A DNA stretch of 64,000 bases from a virus, in the IMG/VR virus record IMGVR_UViG_3300036852_000239, positions 1-64,000 of that record; one strand, 5' to 3'. The position numbers and the translations under genes are program-made. Of the stretch, positions 1 to 7,271 are shown piece by piece. The notes under the pieces were generated by a model. That model worked only from the letters and a program-made list of their open reading frames with translations. It was not told the DNA's origin and ran no database searches. Positions within the stretch are counted from its first letter, which is position 1. Every line of letters begins with the position of its first letter.

Positions 1-26
1 GTGGCGCTCATGATCCAAACGGACTT

Positions 27-43
27 TGACCCCCGGGGGGTCA
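27..43. other. GC-rich perfect palindrome near left edge
   Basis: TGACCCCC is followed directly by its reverse complement GGGGGGTCA. It lies downstream of the last early gene on the minus strand, where actinophages often keep their genome ends next to an HNH gene. It may be a protein-binding site or weak terminator; the role is not shown by the sequence. Confidence 0.3.
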
Positions 44-127
44 CTCTCTGTATTTGCCCAGCTCAGACCGTTCGTGCCCGATCTTGCTGAAGTCACGCAG
101 AGTTAGCGCAGGTCACAACGGTTATCG

Positions 128-886
128 CTAGATCGCATCGAGGCTCACGCTCAACGACGCACGCACCAATGGCTCAGCGTTACGTCCTGCGCCCCTTCGC
201 CCATTGCATGATCTATGTGCGAGCCTGACCATTGAGCGATCAGGTACCCCTGACCCTCCATTGGCTATAGCGTCCAGGTGATCTGCTGTCCTGCTCATGG
301 GATGACGCCAGTCCAGTGTCTGGTCCACGTAGGTATTGCAGCGCCAGCAATGCGTCTCCTCGCGGAACACGCGCTCGCGTAGGCGCCTCCACGCGCGTGT
401 ACCCCTCGGGTCTCCAGCCTTGCTTGGTGTGCGCTTACATATGAGCGAGCGAGGGCCGAAGGCCATAGGTGACGTCGAGAGCGCTACGTCCCAGCCCGGC
501 CACTCAGGCAGCCCGTCTATCCGCTCGAGCTTGCCGTACCACGTGTCTATCGCGGCTTGGCTGTACTTGCGGTCCTCGCGCCTACGGTGGCCCACCCGGT
601 AGTGGCACACGTCGGGCGGGGTCAATATCAGGTAGGCGTGGGTCGCGTTGACCTCGCCGATCGTCCGACGTCTTGCTGAGCTCGTAGCGCCGGAGCGGAT
701 GATGACCGCTTGCGCGTTCGGGTCGTCGGCCAGTCTCGAGATGCCCTTGCGGAAGTACGCCTCACCATGCGGCTTCCAAGCTGGATCGTCACGGTCGTAG
801 ATCGTGAAGCCCTCAGGAGCCTGACGGGCGATGGTGGTTTTACCCGCGCCTGGAGGGCCGAAGAGGACCACTACGAGACGAGACAA
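128..886 (-). CDS. P-loop kinase-like domain fused to HNH endonuclease
   Basis: 252 aa. Residues 10-17 form a Walker A loop (GPPGAGKT) at the start of a small AAA/kinase-like domain of about 150 residues. The C-terminal part is an HNH nuclease: C180-x2-C183, the DHLDAIANGG strand-helix with H203, and a final H224-x2-CN that completes the zinc and metal site. The start is a TTG preceded by GAGGTGAGG. It is the last early gene on this strand, set apart from the gene upstream by a terminator. HNH proteins at this place in actinophages usually help terminase at the cos ends; that role is inferred from position. The kinase half could phosphorylate a nucleotide or polynucleotide end; its substrate is unknown. 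Confidence 0.8.
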   Translation of the reverse strand: MSRLVVVLFGPPGAGKTTIARQAPEGFTIYDRDDPAWKPHGEAYFRKGISRLADDPNAQAVIIRSGATSSARRRTIGEVNATHAYLILTPPDVCHYRVGHRRREDRKYSQAAIDTWYGKLERIDGLPEWPGWDVALSTSPMAFGPRSLICKRTPSKAGDPRGTRAWRRLRERVFREETHCWRCNTYVDQTLDWRHPMSRTADHLDAIANGGSGVPDRSMVRLAHRSCNGRRGAGRNAEPLVRASLSVSLDAI

Positions 887-1066
887 CGGGCCTCACCTCG
901 ATTGGCTGGGCTGCGGGTCTCCTGCCTCGACATACAGCGTCGGTGTCGACCCCGAGTGGATGCCACCGGCCGGTTCCCTGACGTACTCGCCTGTCCGCGT
1001 CCGAACCGCTTTCCGTCAAGCGCTTGCGCGCCCTGCCCGTAACGATTCTACCGTCCAGATATGACG

Positions 1067-1088
1067 AAAGCCCGCACTGTGGCGGGCT
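1067..1088 (-). terminator. Rho-independent terminator of the early operon
   Basis: On the minus strand AGCCCGC, a 6-nt loop and GCGGGCT are followed by TTTCG. It lies after the stop at 1126 and before the separately started HNH gene. The interval 887-1125 holds no other gene that I can support. Confidence 0.6.
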
Positions 1089-1125
1089 CGCTGGGCAGAC
1101 TCCTGGTTGGTCAGAAGCGTACCGA

Positions 1126-1491
1126 TCACGCCTCCCTTTTTGCAACTACCCGGTTGCCGCGTGTCCTTCGTCTCCGTTGTGCCTCCGCTGATGCATCCAA
1201 GACATCGCCAACCCGGTAGCCATCGCCCTTGCGCGCGAGCAGGCCCATCTGCACCCATTTGCGCAGGTCTGCCGTCGTTTTGTGGACCAGCCGCGCGGCC
1301 TCGGCTGGGATCACCACATCGTCGGCAGTCCACCTGACCAAGGTTTCGCCGAGCCAAGTTTCACCGATTGCATGCGCACGTGCGGCCCACACTGGACGCT
1401 CCTCTGCGGGCAGCAGCATCAGCAGCGAGTTGGCGATCCGCCGCGCCCGCTCGGTCGGGGTGTCTCCGGGCCAGGGCCACTTCTCCGTCAT
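1126..1491 (-). CDS. MerR/HTH-type DNA-binding protein
   Basis: 121 aa, start ATG chosen because it overlaps the stop of the gene upstream (ATGA). Residues about 65-105 read VIPAEAARLVHKTTADLRKW followed by a GDGYRVGDVLD wing, the usual layout of the small helix-turn-helix proteins related to MerR/BldC. The N-terminal half is tryptophan-rich and not recognised; the C-terminus is basic. It is last in the main early operon. Likely a regulator or accessory DNA-binding factor; the target is unknown. Confidence 0.65.
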   Translation of the reverse strand: MTEKWPWPGDTPTERARRIANSLLMLLPAEERPVWAARAHAIGETWLGETLVRWTADDVVIPAEAARLVHKTTADLRKWVQMGLLARKGDGYRVGDVLDASAEAQRRRRTRGNRVVAKREA

Positions 1492-2210
1492 GCAGCTCCT
1501 TGCAGGAAGGCGTTGCCGTAACGCTCGTAGTCGTCGTAGGGCATCGTGTGGCCGCAGCGGTTGCAGTAAACGGTGTCCGACCCTTCGACCTGCTGTAGCT
1601 CGTCGCGGGCGCAGTGCTTCTGCTGGCACCGGCCCGGTAGGTGCTTGACCCGTTTGGTCAGGCCCAGCCAGGATCTGGCGCGGTCGTGCAGCCACATGAG
1701 ATCAAGGATGCCCTGCGCGCCCGTGATCTCCGCCAGCACGACCGAGCGATGCCTGACCGCGTCCTCATCGGCGCACAGCGGATAGTCGGCCAGCTGCTGC
1801 GGACCGAGCAACGCCAGTTTGTGAACCCGCGGTTCGAGGATCCCGCACGCCCAGTTCACCGCCCAGCCGTCACGGACCCGCTTCGACAGATGCGACAGGT
1901 GCTCCAGGTCCGCCAGCACCTCCGCCCACGCCGTCGTCACCCACCAGATGGCCCGCTGCAGCGCCTCGATGTTCACCCGGATCGGAATCGGAGCCTCACC
2001 GCTTCCGCCCGGCTGTCCGTCCATCGCCTGGGTCGGGAACTTCGGTAGGTAGCGTGCGAGGTCGCGATAGTCGAGCACCAGCTGGGCCGCGGCCTGTTCG
2101 CCGGCGAACAGGCAGTCCGGGCATAGCGCCGTCTCAGCGACCTCGGCCGCGCGCTGGTGCTGGAAGTTGTAGTTGCGGCAGCGCCGGTCGGCCAGACAGA
2201 CGTCGGTCAT
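1488..2210 (-). CDS. Two-ended zinc-binding phage protein, unknown function
   Basis: 240 aa. Cysteine pairs stand at both ends: an N-terminal CRNYNF...CPDC region and a C-terminal zinc ribbon (CQQKHC ... CNRCGH). Between them lies a helical region with WW and leucine-rich segments. Both neighbours overlap by 4 nt, so translation is probably coupled. I do not recognise a catalytic motif. The layout fits a structural or nucleic-acid-binding protein. Confidence 0.7.
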   Translation of the reverse strand: MTDVCLADRRCRNYNFQHQRAAEVAETALCPDCLFAGEQAAAQLVLDYRDLARYLPKFPTQAMDGQPGGSGEAPIPIRVNIEALQRAIWWVTTAWAEVLADLEHLSHLSKRVRDGWAVNWACGILEPRVHKLALLGPQQLADYPLCADEDAVRHRSVVLAEITGAQGILDLMWLHDRARSWLGLTKRVKHLPGRCQQKHCARDELQQVEGSDTVYCNRCGHTMPYDDYERYGNAFLQGAA

Positions 2211-2476
2211 GACGCGCTCCAGGGAAGTGTGGTCCGGCCGATGCGCACCTTCGCCCCCGGCGGGACGGGCGTGACTCCACGAACCTTGACGTGATCAAAC
2301 ATGCTGCGGGAGCCAGGCATCACCAGATAGGTGCCGTTGGTCGAGCCCATGTCCGCGACGAAGTACCGGCCGTCCTGTTCAGTGATGCGGCAGTGGACAG
2401 GCGACATGTACTCATCCGTCGTGGACACGACCACATCACGGCCGGGACCACGGCCGAAGGTGACAGAGCGGCTCAT
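2207..2476 (-). CDS. FHA-domain protein
   Basis: 89 aa, almost entirely one forkhead-associated domain. It shows GRGPGRDVVV, the S-x2-H of SPVHCRI, and the closing GSTNGTYL motif. FHA domains bind phosphothreonine. No Ser/Thr kinase is visible in the window, so the partner may be a host protein. It overlaps the membrane protein gene upstream by 4 nt, which could couple the two at the membrane (inference). Confidence 0.85.
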   Translation of the reverse strand: MSRSVTFGRGPGRDVVVSTTDEYMSPVHCRITEQDGRYFVADMGSTNGTYLVMPGSRSMFDHVKVRGVTPVPPGAKVRIGRTTLPWSAS

Positions 2477-2916
2477 GCCTTCACCAGCACAGCGATCGCG
2501 ATGGCGCTGAGCACGCCCATCGCCACGATGCCGGCGACGAACTTGACCACGTGCAGCCACTTCGGGCCCCCGTAGACCGGTTCGGTGGTGACCCAACTCA
2601 GATCGACCGGGGCAGGCTTGAACACTGGGTGGCGGGAACGGCCGTGACCGTGCTCCGTGCCGTTCAGATCGCACGACGCGTCTCCGCACCAACGGGAATC
2701 GGGTATGCCGTTGGCCTGATTGCCGCGCGCAATGGCGATCTGGTCCCCCTGCCAAGATGTCCGATGCCACCTGTGCGCCGTGCGCGCGGCGAGGTAGCGC
2801 TCCTCGAACTCGGCGATCTGCTCAGCAGTCACGGATTCCGGGAAGCGGATCACATAGTCCGGTCGGTCGTTGACGCCGGAGTAGATCTCCATTTCGGCGC
2901 TCTCTGGCGTGCTCAT
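2473..2916 (-). CDS. C-terminally anchored membrane protein
   Basis: 147 aa. An acidic N-terminal part (YVIRFPESVTAEQIAEFEERY) is followed by a Cys/His-containing middle (WCGDASCDLNG) and one C-terminal hydrophobic helix (FVAGIVAMGVLSAIAIAVLV), leaving a very short tail. It overlaps the FHA gene, so the two may work together. Function is unknown. Confidence 0.65.
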   Translation of the reverse strand: MSTPESAEMEIYSGVNDRPDYVIRFPESVTAEQIAEFEERYLAARTAHRWHRTSWQGDQIAIARGNQANGIPDSRWCGDASCDLNGTEHGHGRSRHPVFKPAPVDLSWVTTEPVYGGPKWLHVVKFVAGIVAMGVLSAIAIAVLVKA

Positions 2917-3095
2917 GCATCCTCCGAAGGGTGAGACTCGACGCCGTACGCGAACGGAGCGCCATCAAGCGCGGCCTGTAGCAGCTCGCACCAGTTCCTG
3001 AGTCCTTCTGCTTTATCGAAAGGCACCGCCGGGTCGTCGGCCACGTGACGGAAGAAGTCCACCTCCTGCTGGATCGAGTGCACGAGTTCGCGCAT
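2913..3095 (-). CDS. Small coiled-coil protein, possible distal half of an amber-split gene
   Basis: 60 aa from ATG 3095. This frame is the same as that of the gene upstream (3132-3461); only one TAG at 3132-3134 separates them. The 12 codons between TAG and ATG encode LENANLRLEHAS, which continues a coiled coil into MRELVHSIQQEV. The ATG has no clear ribosome-binding site. It may therefore be a readthrough product or the second half of a gene broken by a nonsense mutation. Confidence 0.5.
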   Translation of the reverse strand: MRELVHSIQQEVDFFRHVADDPAVPFDKAEGLRNWCELLQAALDGAPFAYGVESHPSEDA

Positions 3096-3131
3096 GCTGG
3101 CGTGTTCCAGTCGCAGGTTGGCGTTCTCCAG

Positions 3132-3461
3132 CTACAACTCGCCGATCCGCTTGCGTTGACTTTCGCGGATCTCATCGTCCTCGCTACGCGACCTCGCCAA
3201 TCGGGAAGGCCAGGGAAGCTCCGCCTTGAACGGCCGGCGCAACGTCACCCGGACGAGGTTCCCGAAGGCATCCGCATACGAGTAGCCATTGGGCTGGTCG
3301 AACGTCTCCACCAGCCAGTCCCCGGTCGTCTCGTCGCGTTCTATCCGTGCCTCGACCGGGACCGTGGTGTAGACGATGTCGTGCAAGGTGCACCAGTCGT
3401 GAAGTGCTTCGCGTTCCTGCTCGGTCAGCTCCACGTACGGGATGCGTTCGTAGACGGCCAT
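3132..3461 (-). CDS. Hypothetical early protein ending at an in-frame TAG
   Basis: 109 aa. It starts at ATG 3461, sharing its A with the TGA of the gene upstream. It is acidic at the N-terminus (VELTEQEREALHDWC) and ends in a charged helix (DDEIRESQRKRIGEL) just before TAG. The frame stays open past TAG for another 72 codons. No known domain was recognised. Confidence 0.6.
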   Translation of the reverse strand: MAVYERIPYVELTEQEREALHDWCTLHDIVYTTVPVEARIERDETTGDWLVETFDQPNGYSYADAFGNLVRVTLRRPFKAELPWPSRLARSRSEDDEIRESQRKRIGEL

Positions 3462-3718
3462 CAGCTCACCTCCACCCTTCCGCGTAGACGGATCTCCCCG
3501 GTTGTGCCCTTGCCGCTCAGTGCCCTCAGTAGCTCTTCCACGGTCAGCGCACGCTCCAACTCGTAGACCGCTACGCCGCAGCCACGCTGGCAGATGTAGG
3601 CCCGAAACCCGGCGGCGAGCTCATCGAAACTGGTCCGCTCGATCAGCTCTCCATGGCCTTCCCGGTTGCAGATCTCCCGGATCACCGCCAGACGGGTCTC
3701 GTTGTCGATCTCGGTCAT
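3461..3718 (-). CDS. Small hypothetical early protein
   Basis: 85 aa, ATG start in a 4-nt overlap with the gene upstream. Helical and acidic, with a cysteine pair (ICQRGCG). Nothing in it points to a function. Confidence 0.6.
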   Translation of the reverse strand: MTEIDNETRLAVIREICNREGHGELIERTSFDELAAGFRAYICQRGCGVAVYELERALTVEELLRALSGKGTTGEIRLRGRVEVS

Positions 3719-4254
3719 CTTCTCCCCAACTCTCCGATGCCGACCACCACGCCGTCGGCGAACCCTTCGCTGTTGACTCGGTGGACGAGCAGCTGACCCA
3801 CGCCGAAGTGGACGACCTTGTGGCCGTCCTGCGTCCAGACGGACACGTGGTCCTGAACGTACAGGGCGAAGCCGTCCTCCATCCGGGCCTTGAACCTGAC
3901 CTCCCACGAGGCGCGGCCCGGCATGTACTTGCGGGAAGTGGCCTCGCGCATCTTCGGCTCGATCAGCTCGGAACAGATGCGACAGTGGTACTCGGTGATC
4001 CAATATCCTTCGCAGTCGTCATCGTGGTCCGGATCGGTGCAAACGATTTCCCGCTGCTCCGCCTTCAACGTCGGCAGGTTGCCTTTCTTGGTGTAGGCGT
4101 GCATGTGTCCAGCGCTGTCGAGGAACGTCCAGTTGGGATCGGGTTCCACGCTGGCCGTGACGTCGATCTGCTCCACGTCGTAGTCGATGGACGCCTCGAT
4201 CAGGCCCTTGCCGTTGATGAGGACGTTGAGCGGGTGATCCGTGGCCTGGGGCAT
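3715..4254 (-). CDS. Zinc-ribbon-like early protein
   Basis: 179 aa. An N-terminal beta-rich part is followed by DHDDDCEGYWITEYHCRIC, a cysteine cluster that resembles DPDDGCEGYHCYSCG in the gene at 5932-6273. The two proteins may share an ancestral metal-binding module. It starts in a TGATG overlap with the small cysteine protein upstream. Function is unknown. Confidence 0.6.
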   Translation of the reverse strand: MPQATDHPLNVLINGKGLIEASIDYDVEQIDVTASVEPDPNWTFLDSAGHMHAYTKKGNLPTLKAEQREIVCTDPDHDDDCEGYWITEYHCRICSELIEPKMREATSRKYMPGRASWEVRFKARMEDGFALYVQDHVSVWTQDGHKVVHFGVGQLLVHRVNSEGFADGVVVGIGELGRR

Positions 4255-4412
4255 CAGTAGCCTCCGTGTTCTTCAGGGTCACAGCCGCGCATCTTGATCG
4301 GCTTCGGTGTTTTGGCGTAGAGGTAGCAGTTCTCGTAGCTCCAGCAGCGGCGAGGCATGCGGCACGGGCCGGGTCGGCAGGCACCCTCGCGCTTGTCGCG
4401 AAGCGGAATCAT
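4254..4412 (-). CDS. Short cysteine-containing protein
   Basis: 52 aa. Strong GGAGGAG precedes ATG 4412 by a few bases, and both ends overlap neighbours (ATGA, TGATG). Cysteines occur as GACRPGPCRMPRRCW, then ENC and GCDPEEH, so a small metal site is plausible. Function unknown. Confidence 0.6.
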   Translation of the reverse strand: MIPLRDKREGACRPGPCRMPRRCWSYENCYLYAKTPKPIKMRGCDPEEHGGY

Positions 4413-4780
4413 CTGTGCTCCTCCATGCTCTTGGCGATCGTTCCCTCAACCCTGCCGGTGACATCAGGTCCGCCGTCCCACTGATCAAGTACGGCGTTGA
4501 AGGAGTGGGAGATGTAGCGGACCTTCAGCCGCGAGAAAAGGCGTGGGAGCCAGCCCTGCCATCTACCGTCCGGGACATCGAAGGTGACGCGGACCTTGCC
4601 CTGCGTCTCGGGGAACGGCTGGAACATGCCGCCAGAGTTGTTGAAGGTGAACGTCGCGCTGGCCGACTTCAGCCCGGCCAGGTACTCGCCCCAGATTTCG
4701 CTGTCGGGTATGCCGTGGTCGATGGTCACGTCGTTCACGAAGGACGTCATGTCCACGCCGTTGATGTTGAACTTGTCCAT
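4409..4780 (-). CDS. Beta-rich hypothetical protein
   Basis: 123 aa, start ATG with GAAGGAGG upstream. The sequence alternates aromatic and polar residues (SASATFTFNNSGGMFQPF) and looks like an all-beta fold. It overlaps the genes on both sides. No family was recognised; a structural or virion role would be unusual in this early cluster. Confidence 0.6.
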   Translation of the reverse strand: MDKFNINGVDMTSFVNDVTIDHGIPDSEIWGEYLAGLKSASATFTFNNSGGMFQPFPETQGKVRVTFDVPDGRWQGWLPRLFSRLKVRYISHSFNAVLDQWDGGPDVTGRVEGTIAKSMEEHR

Positions 4781-4950
4781 CAGCGCCTCCTTCGGCGTCG
4801 GGCCAGCAGAGCATCAGTTGACTTAGACGACGGGTGTACCGAGCTCGGAAAACTCGACACTTGCGGGCCGAGCGCCATGATTTGCGATACTTCGTCCGCA
4901 AAACACTTCCAGCCACGGGGACTGACCTCGAGAAACGTCTGACCGGTCAC
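4780..4950 (-). CDS. Small protein with poly-arginine tail
   Basis: 56 aa. GTG 4950 overlaps the stop upstream (GTGA) and its TGA overlaps the next ATG. The N-terminus is VTGQTFLEVSPRGWKCF; the C-terminus ends in LLARRRRRR. The perfect junctions at both ends are the main evidence. The basic tail suggests nucleic-acid contact. Confidence 0.55.
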   Translation of the reverse strand: MTGQTFLEVSPRGWKCFADEVSQIMALGPQVSSFPSSVHPSSKSTDALLARRRRRR

Positions 4951-5291
4951 GACTTCTCCCGGTGCGGGTCGTCGTAGATCTCGCCGTCACGCTTGAGCCA
5001 CTCCCGGGACTCGTGGTGCTCCATCCGAAGCAACCTCGACGACAACCACACGCCGAACGGGACATAGCCCTCGATCACACCCATGTCCACGACCTCGCGC
5101 GCTTCGACCGGGATCGTCCGTGACGGATCGCGACTGTCCGGTGCATGGAAGCGCACGATCAGCATCGCGCTCACCCATGGGCTCGGGTCCGCGACGATGC
5201 GCATCTCCCAGCCCGGCTTGTATGTCCAGCGGGCGAGCTCCTCCTGAAGCCGCTTGACGGTCAGGTAGTCGGTGATTGGATCAACTGTCAC
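4947..5291 (-). CDS. Hypothetical early protein
   Basis: 114 aa, GTG start overlapping the end of the gene upstream by 11 nt. Mixed alpha/beta, with VSAMLIVRFHAPDSRDPSRT and an acidic C-terminus. No motif was recognised. Confidence 0.6.
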   Translation of the reverse strand: MTVDPITDYLTVKRLQEELARWTYKPGWEMRIVADPSPWVSAMLIVRFHAPDSRDPSRTIPVEAREVVDMGVIEGYVPFGVWLSSRLLRMEHHESREWLKRDGEIYDDPHREKS

Positions 5292-5580
5292 GGCTTGCCT
5301 CGTCGCCGGCCTTCAGGACTCCACCCGTGGCCTTCTCGTCTTCTCCGTCGAGCACGGCCAGGATCGCCACGGGATCGAGCGCGCCGTCCTCGTGGGTGCA
5401 CACGCCGGTCTGGTCGTAGGCGCACGGCTTCGACGCCACCTCGGCCAACTCGCGTACCTTGCGGATGCGCCCCTCCAACACCTTGATCCGCTCTTCGAAG
5501 CGCTCCTTCAGCTCGTCAGCGATCTCCTTGAGCTGCTTGTCGTCGATCCGGACGTTCACGGTTGCGGTTTTCTGTGCCAT
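5281..5580 (-). CDS. Hypothetical helical protein with a Cys/His pair
   Basis: 99 aa, ATG sharing its A with the TAA upstream. A long charged helix (QLKEIADELKERFEERIKVL) is followed by PCAYDQTGVCTHEDG, which could bind a metal ion. Role unknown. Confidence 0.6.
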   Translation of the reverse strand: MAQKTATVNVRIDDKQLKEIADELKERFEERIKVLEGRIRKVRELAEVASKPCAYDQTGVCTHEDGALDPVAILAVLDGEDEKATGGVLKAGDEASRDS

Positions 5581-5942
5581 TACTGCTGCTCCTTGAGTAG
5601 GTCCCGGATCTGCTCGGCGTTGCAGCATTCGATCTTCGCTATGTAGTCGAGTGCGGCCTGACGCTGACGCTCCAAAACGAACACACGCTCTCGTAACGCA
5701 TCAAAAGCAGCACCGACAGGGAGACCCGATGTGCCCGAGGCCTGGCGGTCCCGATCGGCCGGGTCGGTGATGAACACCTCGTAGACCTGCTGCGGGTCGA
5801 TGAGCAGGCGCACCCGCTCGCACTCCTGCGCCAAGCCCAGCATGGCGTCGCGTTGGCGAGCCAGCAGGTCCCGTTCTTCCTCGGTGGGCATCGGGTTAGG
5901 AAGAACAGGGTCGGAGTTAGGAAGAAGCTCATCAGAAGTCAT
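5580..5942 (-). CDS. Hypothetical acidic coiled-coil protein
   Basis: 120 aa. Two helical segments (EEERDLLARQRDAMLGLAQE; LRERVFVLERQRQAALDY) flank a short beta part, and IECCNAEQI lies near the end. It overlaps the zinc protein upstream by 11 nt. Function unknown. Confidence 0.6.
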   Translation of the reverse strand: MTSDELLPNSDPVLPNPMPTEEERDLLARQRDAMLGLAQECERVRLLIDPQQVYEVFITDPADRDRQASGTSGLPVGAAFDALRERVFVLERQRQAALDYIAKIECCNAEQIRDLLKEQQ

Positions 5943-6273
5943 GGTGGCACTCCTGACAGAAGTTAATCTTCTCGGCGCGAATGGTCAGCAGCCGCCACAG
6001 CGACTCGACCAGCGACGGCTCGAACTCGTTCCCCCGGAACAAGCGCTGGCGATGCGGCGGCAGCGCGCCGCGCTTGATGAGCTTCCACATCTCTCGGCGG
6101 TAGGCGCGCACCAGATCCTTCGCAGTCCGGTAGCCGTGGCCGCACTCCAGGCACCACTCCCACGCGTCGCCGCGCTCGTCGACACCGCACGAGTAGCAGT
6201 GGTATCCCTCGCAGCCGTCGTCAGGGTCATGTACCTCGACCTCGCGGGTTGAGGTCGGACCCAGCCAGATCAT
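5932..6273 (-). CDS. Zinc-binding early protein
   Basis: 113 aa. Two cysteine knuckles (CEGYHCYSCG and WCLECGHGY) are followed by a basic helix and a closing CQECHHDF, giving at least three CxxC-type motifs. The first knuckle resembles one in the gene at 3715-4254. Probably binds nucleic acid or protein; target unknown. Confidence 0.65.
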   Translation of the reverse strand: MIWLGPTSTREVEVHDPDDGCEGYHCYSCGVDERGDAWEWCLECGHGYRTAKDLVRAYRREMWKLIKRGALPPHRQRLFRGNEFEPSLVESLWRLLTIRAEKINFCQECHHDF

Positions 6274-6443
6274 CGCTCCTCCAAAAGCTCTGGTGTGTCG
6301 GAGGCGTCGATGACCAGGCCGCCGTCTGGCCAGCGTTGGGCCTGCATACCGTGGACCTTCTCCAGGTGCTCGACGATCTCTGTGATGCTCTGGGTTTCGG
6401 CGCCGCAGAGAGCACAGACTGACCGCAGGCGTCGCGGGATCAC
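6270..6443 (-). CDS. Single C2H2 zinc-finger protein
   Basis: 57 aa from GTG 6443, which overlaps the upstream TGA and has AAAGGAG in front. CALCG, twelve residues, then HLEKVH gives a C-x2-C-x12-H-x4-H finger, rare in bacteria but common in actinophages. Probably DNA or protein binding. Confidence 0.65.
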   Translation of the reverse strand: MIPRRLRSVCALCGAETQSITEIVEHLEKVHGMQAQRWPDGGLVIDASDTPELLEER

Positions 6444-6607
6444 CGGGTCTCCTTTCGCTGCTTGGGTTGGGAGCGTCGCTCCTGCAACGCTTTCCACTCC
6501 TCTAGATGTTCTTGGGGGTCGTACTCGAGGTGAACGCCGATGGAGTGCAGATGCTGAGCGAACTCGGCCAGGTTCAGCGGATGGATCGCGGCGAAGTGAT
6601 CATCCAT
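6440..6607 (-). CDS. Small hypothetical protein
   Basis: 55 aa from ATG 6607. Histidine-rich N-terminus (MDDHFAAIHPLN) and charged C-terminus. It starts immediately after the tnpB remnant, so it may have gained its present upstream region from that insertion. Confidence 0.5.
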   Translation of the reverse strand: MDDHFAAIHPLNLAEFAQHLHSIGVHLEYDPQEHLEEWKALQERRSQPKQRKETR

Positions 6608-6611
6608 CGGC

Positions 6612-6915
6612 TCCCGCCTCCTTGTCTGTGTCGGATTGACGCCCGATATCGGTTCCTGTTTCATCGACGGTCGCCAGGGCAAGCCCCGGTCTTACACCCT
6701 CTCCGCAGGCGTTTAGCCTCTCCGCCCGTCCGGCGGCGAGGATGTTCTTGGCAGCGTTGTGGTCCCGATCGATGACCAGGCCGCACGCCGGACATTCGAA
6801 GGTGCGGATCCTCAGGGGCATCGCTGCCTTGACAGATGCGCATCCTGAGCACCGCTTAGATGTCGGCTCGAAGCGACCAACGGCATGCACAACCCTGCCG
6901 TACAAAGTGCCCTTT
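6612..6915 (-). pseudogene. tnpB: tnpB (OrfB) C-terminal remnant of an IS200/IS605- or IS607-type element
   Basis: The frame encodes GRFEPTSKRCSGCASVKAAM, then ECPACGLVIDRDHNAAKNIL, which is the zinc ribbon and final RuvC segment (D-x-N-A-A-x-N-I) of TnpB. After NACGEGVRP the frame shifts; a neighbouring frame reads the MKQEP typical of actinobacterial TnpB ends. Nothing of the N-terminal 300 or so residues and no tnpA is present. It is thus a decayed 3' fragment, in the same orientation as the phage genes. Confidence 0.8.
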
Positions 6916-7000
6916 TCGTCCCGTACCGGCGCAGGGTCTTCTCGATTTCGGCGCGTGAACGGTCGCTGGAGACCTCAGTACGCTCCGCGTAACGGGTCAT
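6908..7000 (-). pseudogene. Phage gene truncated by the tnpB remnant
   Basis: ATG 7000 begins MTRYAERTEV, then DRSRAEIEKTLRRYGTK, the N-terminus of a small protein I know from many Streptomyces phages, where it continues for roughly 70-90 more residues. Here the similarity ends after about 30 codons at the junction with tnpB sequence, and the frame then runs into unrelated codons. The original function is unknown. Confidence 0.65.
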
Positions 7001-7004
7001 CGGT

Positions 7005-7271
7005 CTACTCCTCTGATGTGGTGGGGGCTGGCTGGCATTGAGCGAGTTGGACGATCGCGGCGGCGAACAGCGAGGCCTGGCCCACCGGCTCTTGCTGGCC
7101 GATCTCGTAAAGCTGGGCGGCAAGGACGTCGACCAACTGGACCCGGTTCCAGCCCTCGGCCAGGTCCGCGCGGGCGCGGTCGACCATTGCGCCGAGCTCG
7201 CCGGAGATCTGATCGAACAGCGCCACTACCGCCGGTTCAGCAGGAGTAGACGCGTCGAAAGGAGTGATCAT
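7005..7271 (-). CDS. Small helical early protein
   Basis: 88 aa, ATG in a 4-nt overlap with the Nudix gene. Helical, rich in alanine and glutamine (QEPVGQASLFAAAIVQLAQ). Its stop is directly followed by the start of the truncated gene. No domain recognised. Confidence 0.6.
   Translation of the reverse strand: MITPFDASTPAEPAVVALFDQISGELGAMVDRARADLAEGWNRVQLVDVLAAQLYEIGQQEPVGQASLFAAAIVQLAQCQPAPTTSEE

Noticed and set aside
840-1145. A 101-codon minus-strand frame between the HNH gene and the HTH gene
   Set aside because: It crosses the terminator, has Arg/Pro-rich composition and no ribosome site.
4947-5646. Plus-strand frames over 100 codons opposite early genes
   Set aside because: They are antisense to well-joined minus-strand genes, have arginine- and leucine-rich composition and lack ribosome sites; the same holds for similar plus-strand frames throughout 1-31 kb and 44-63 kb.
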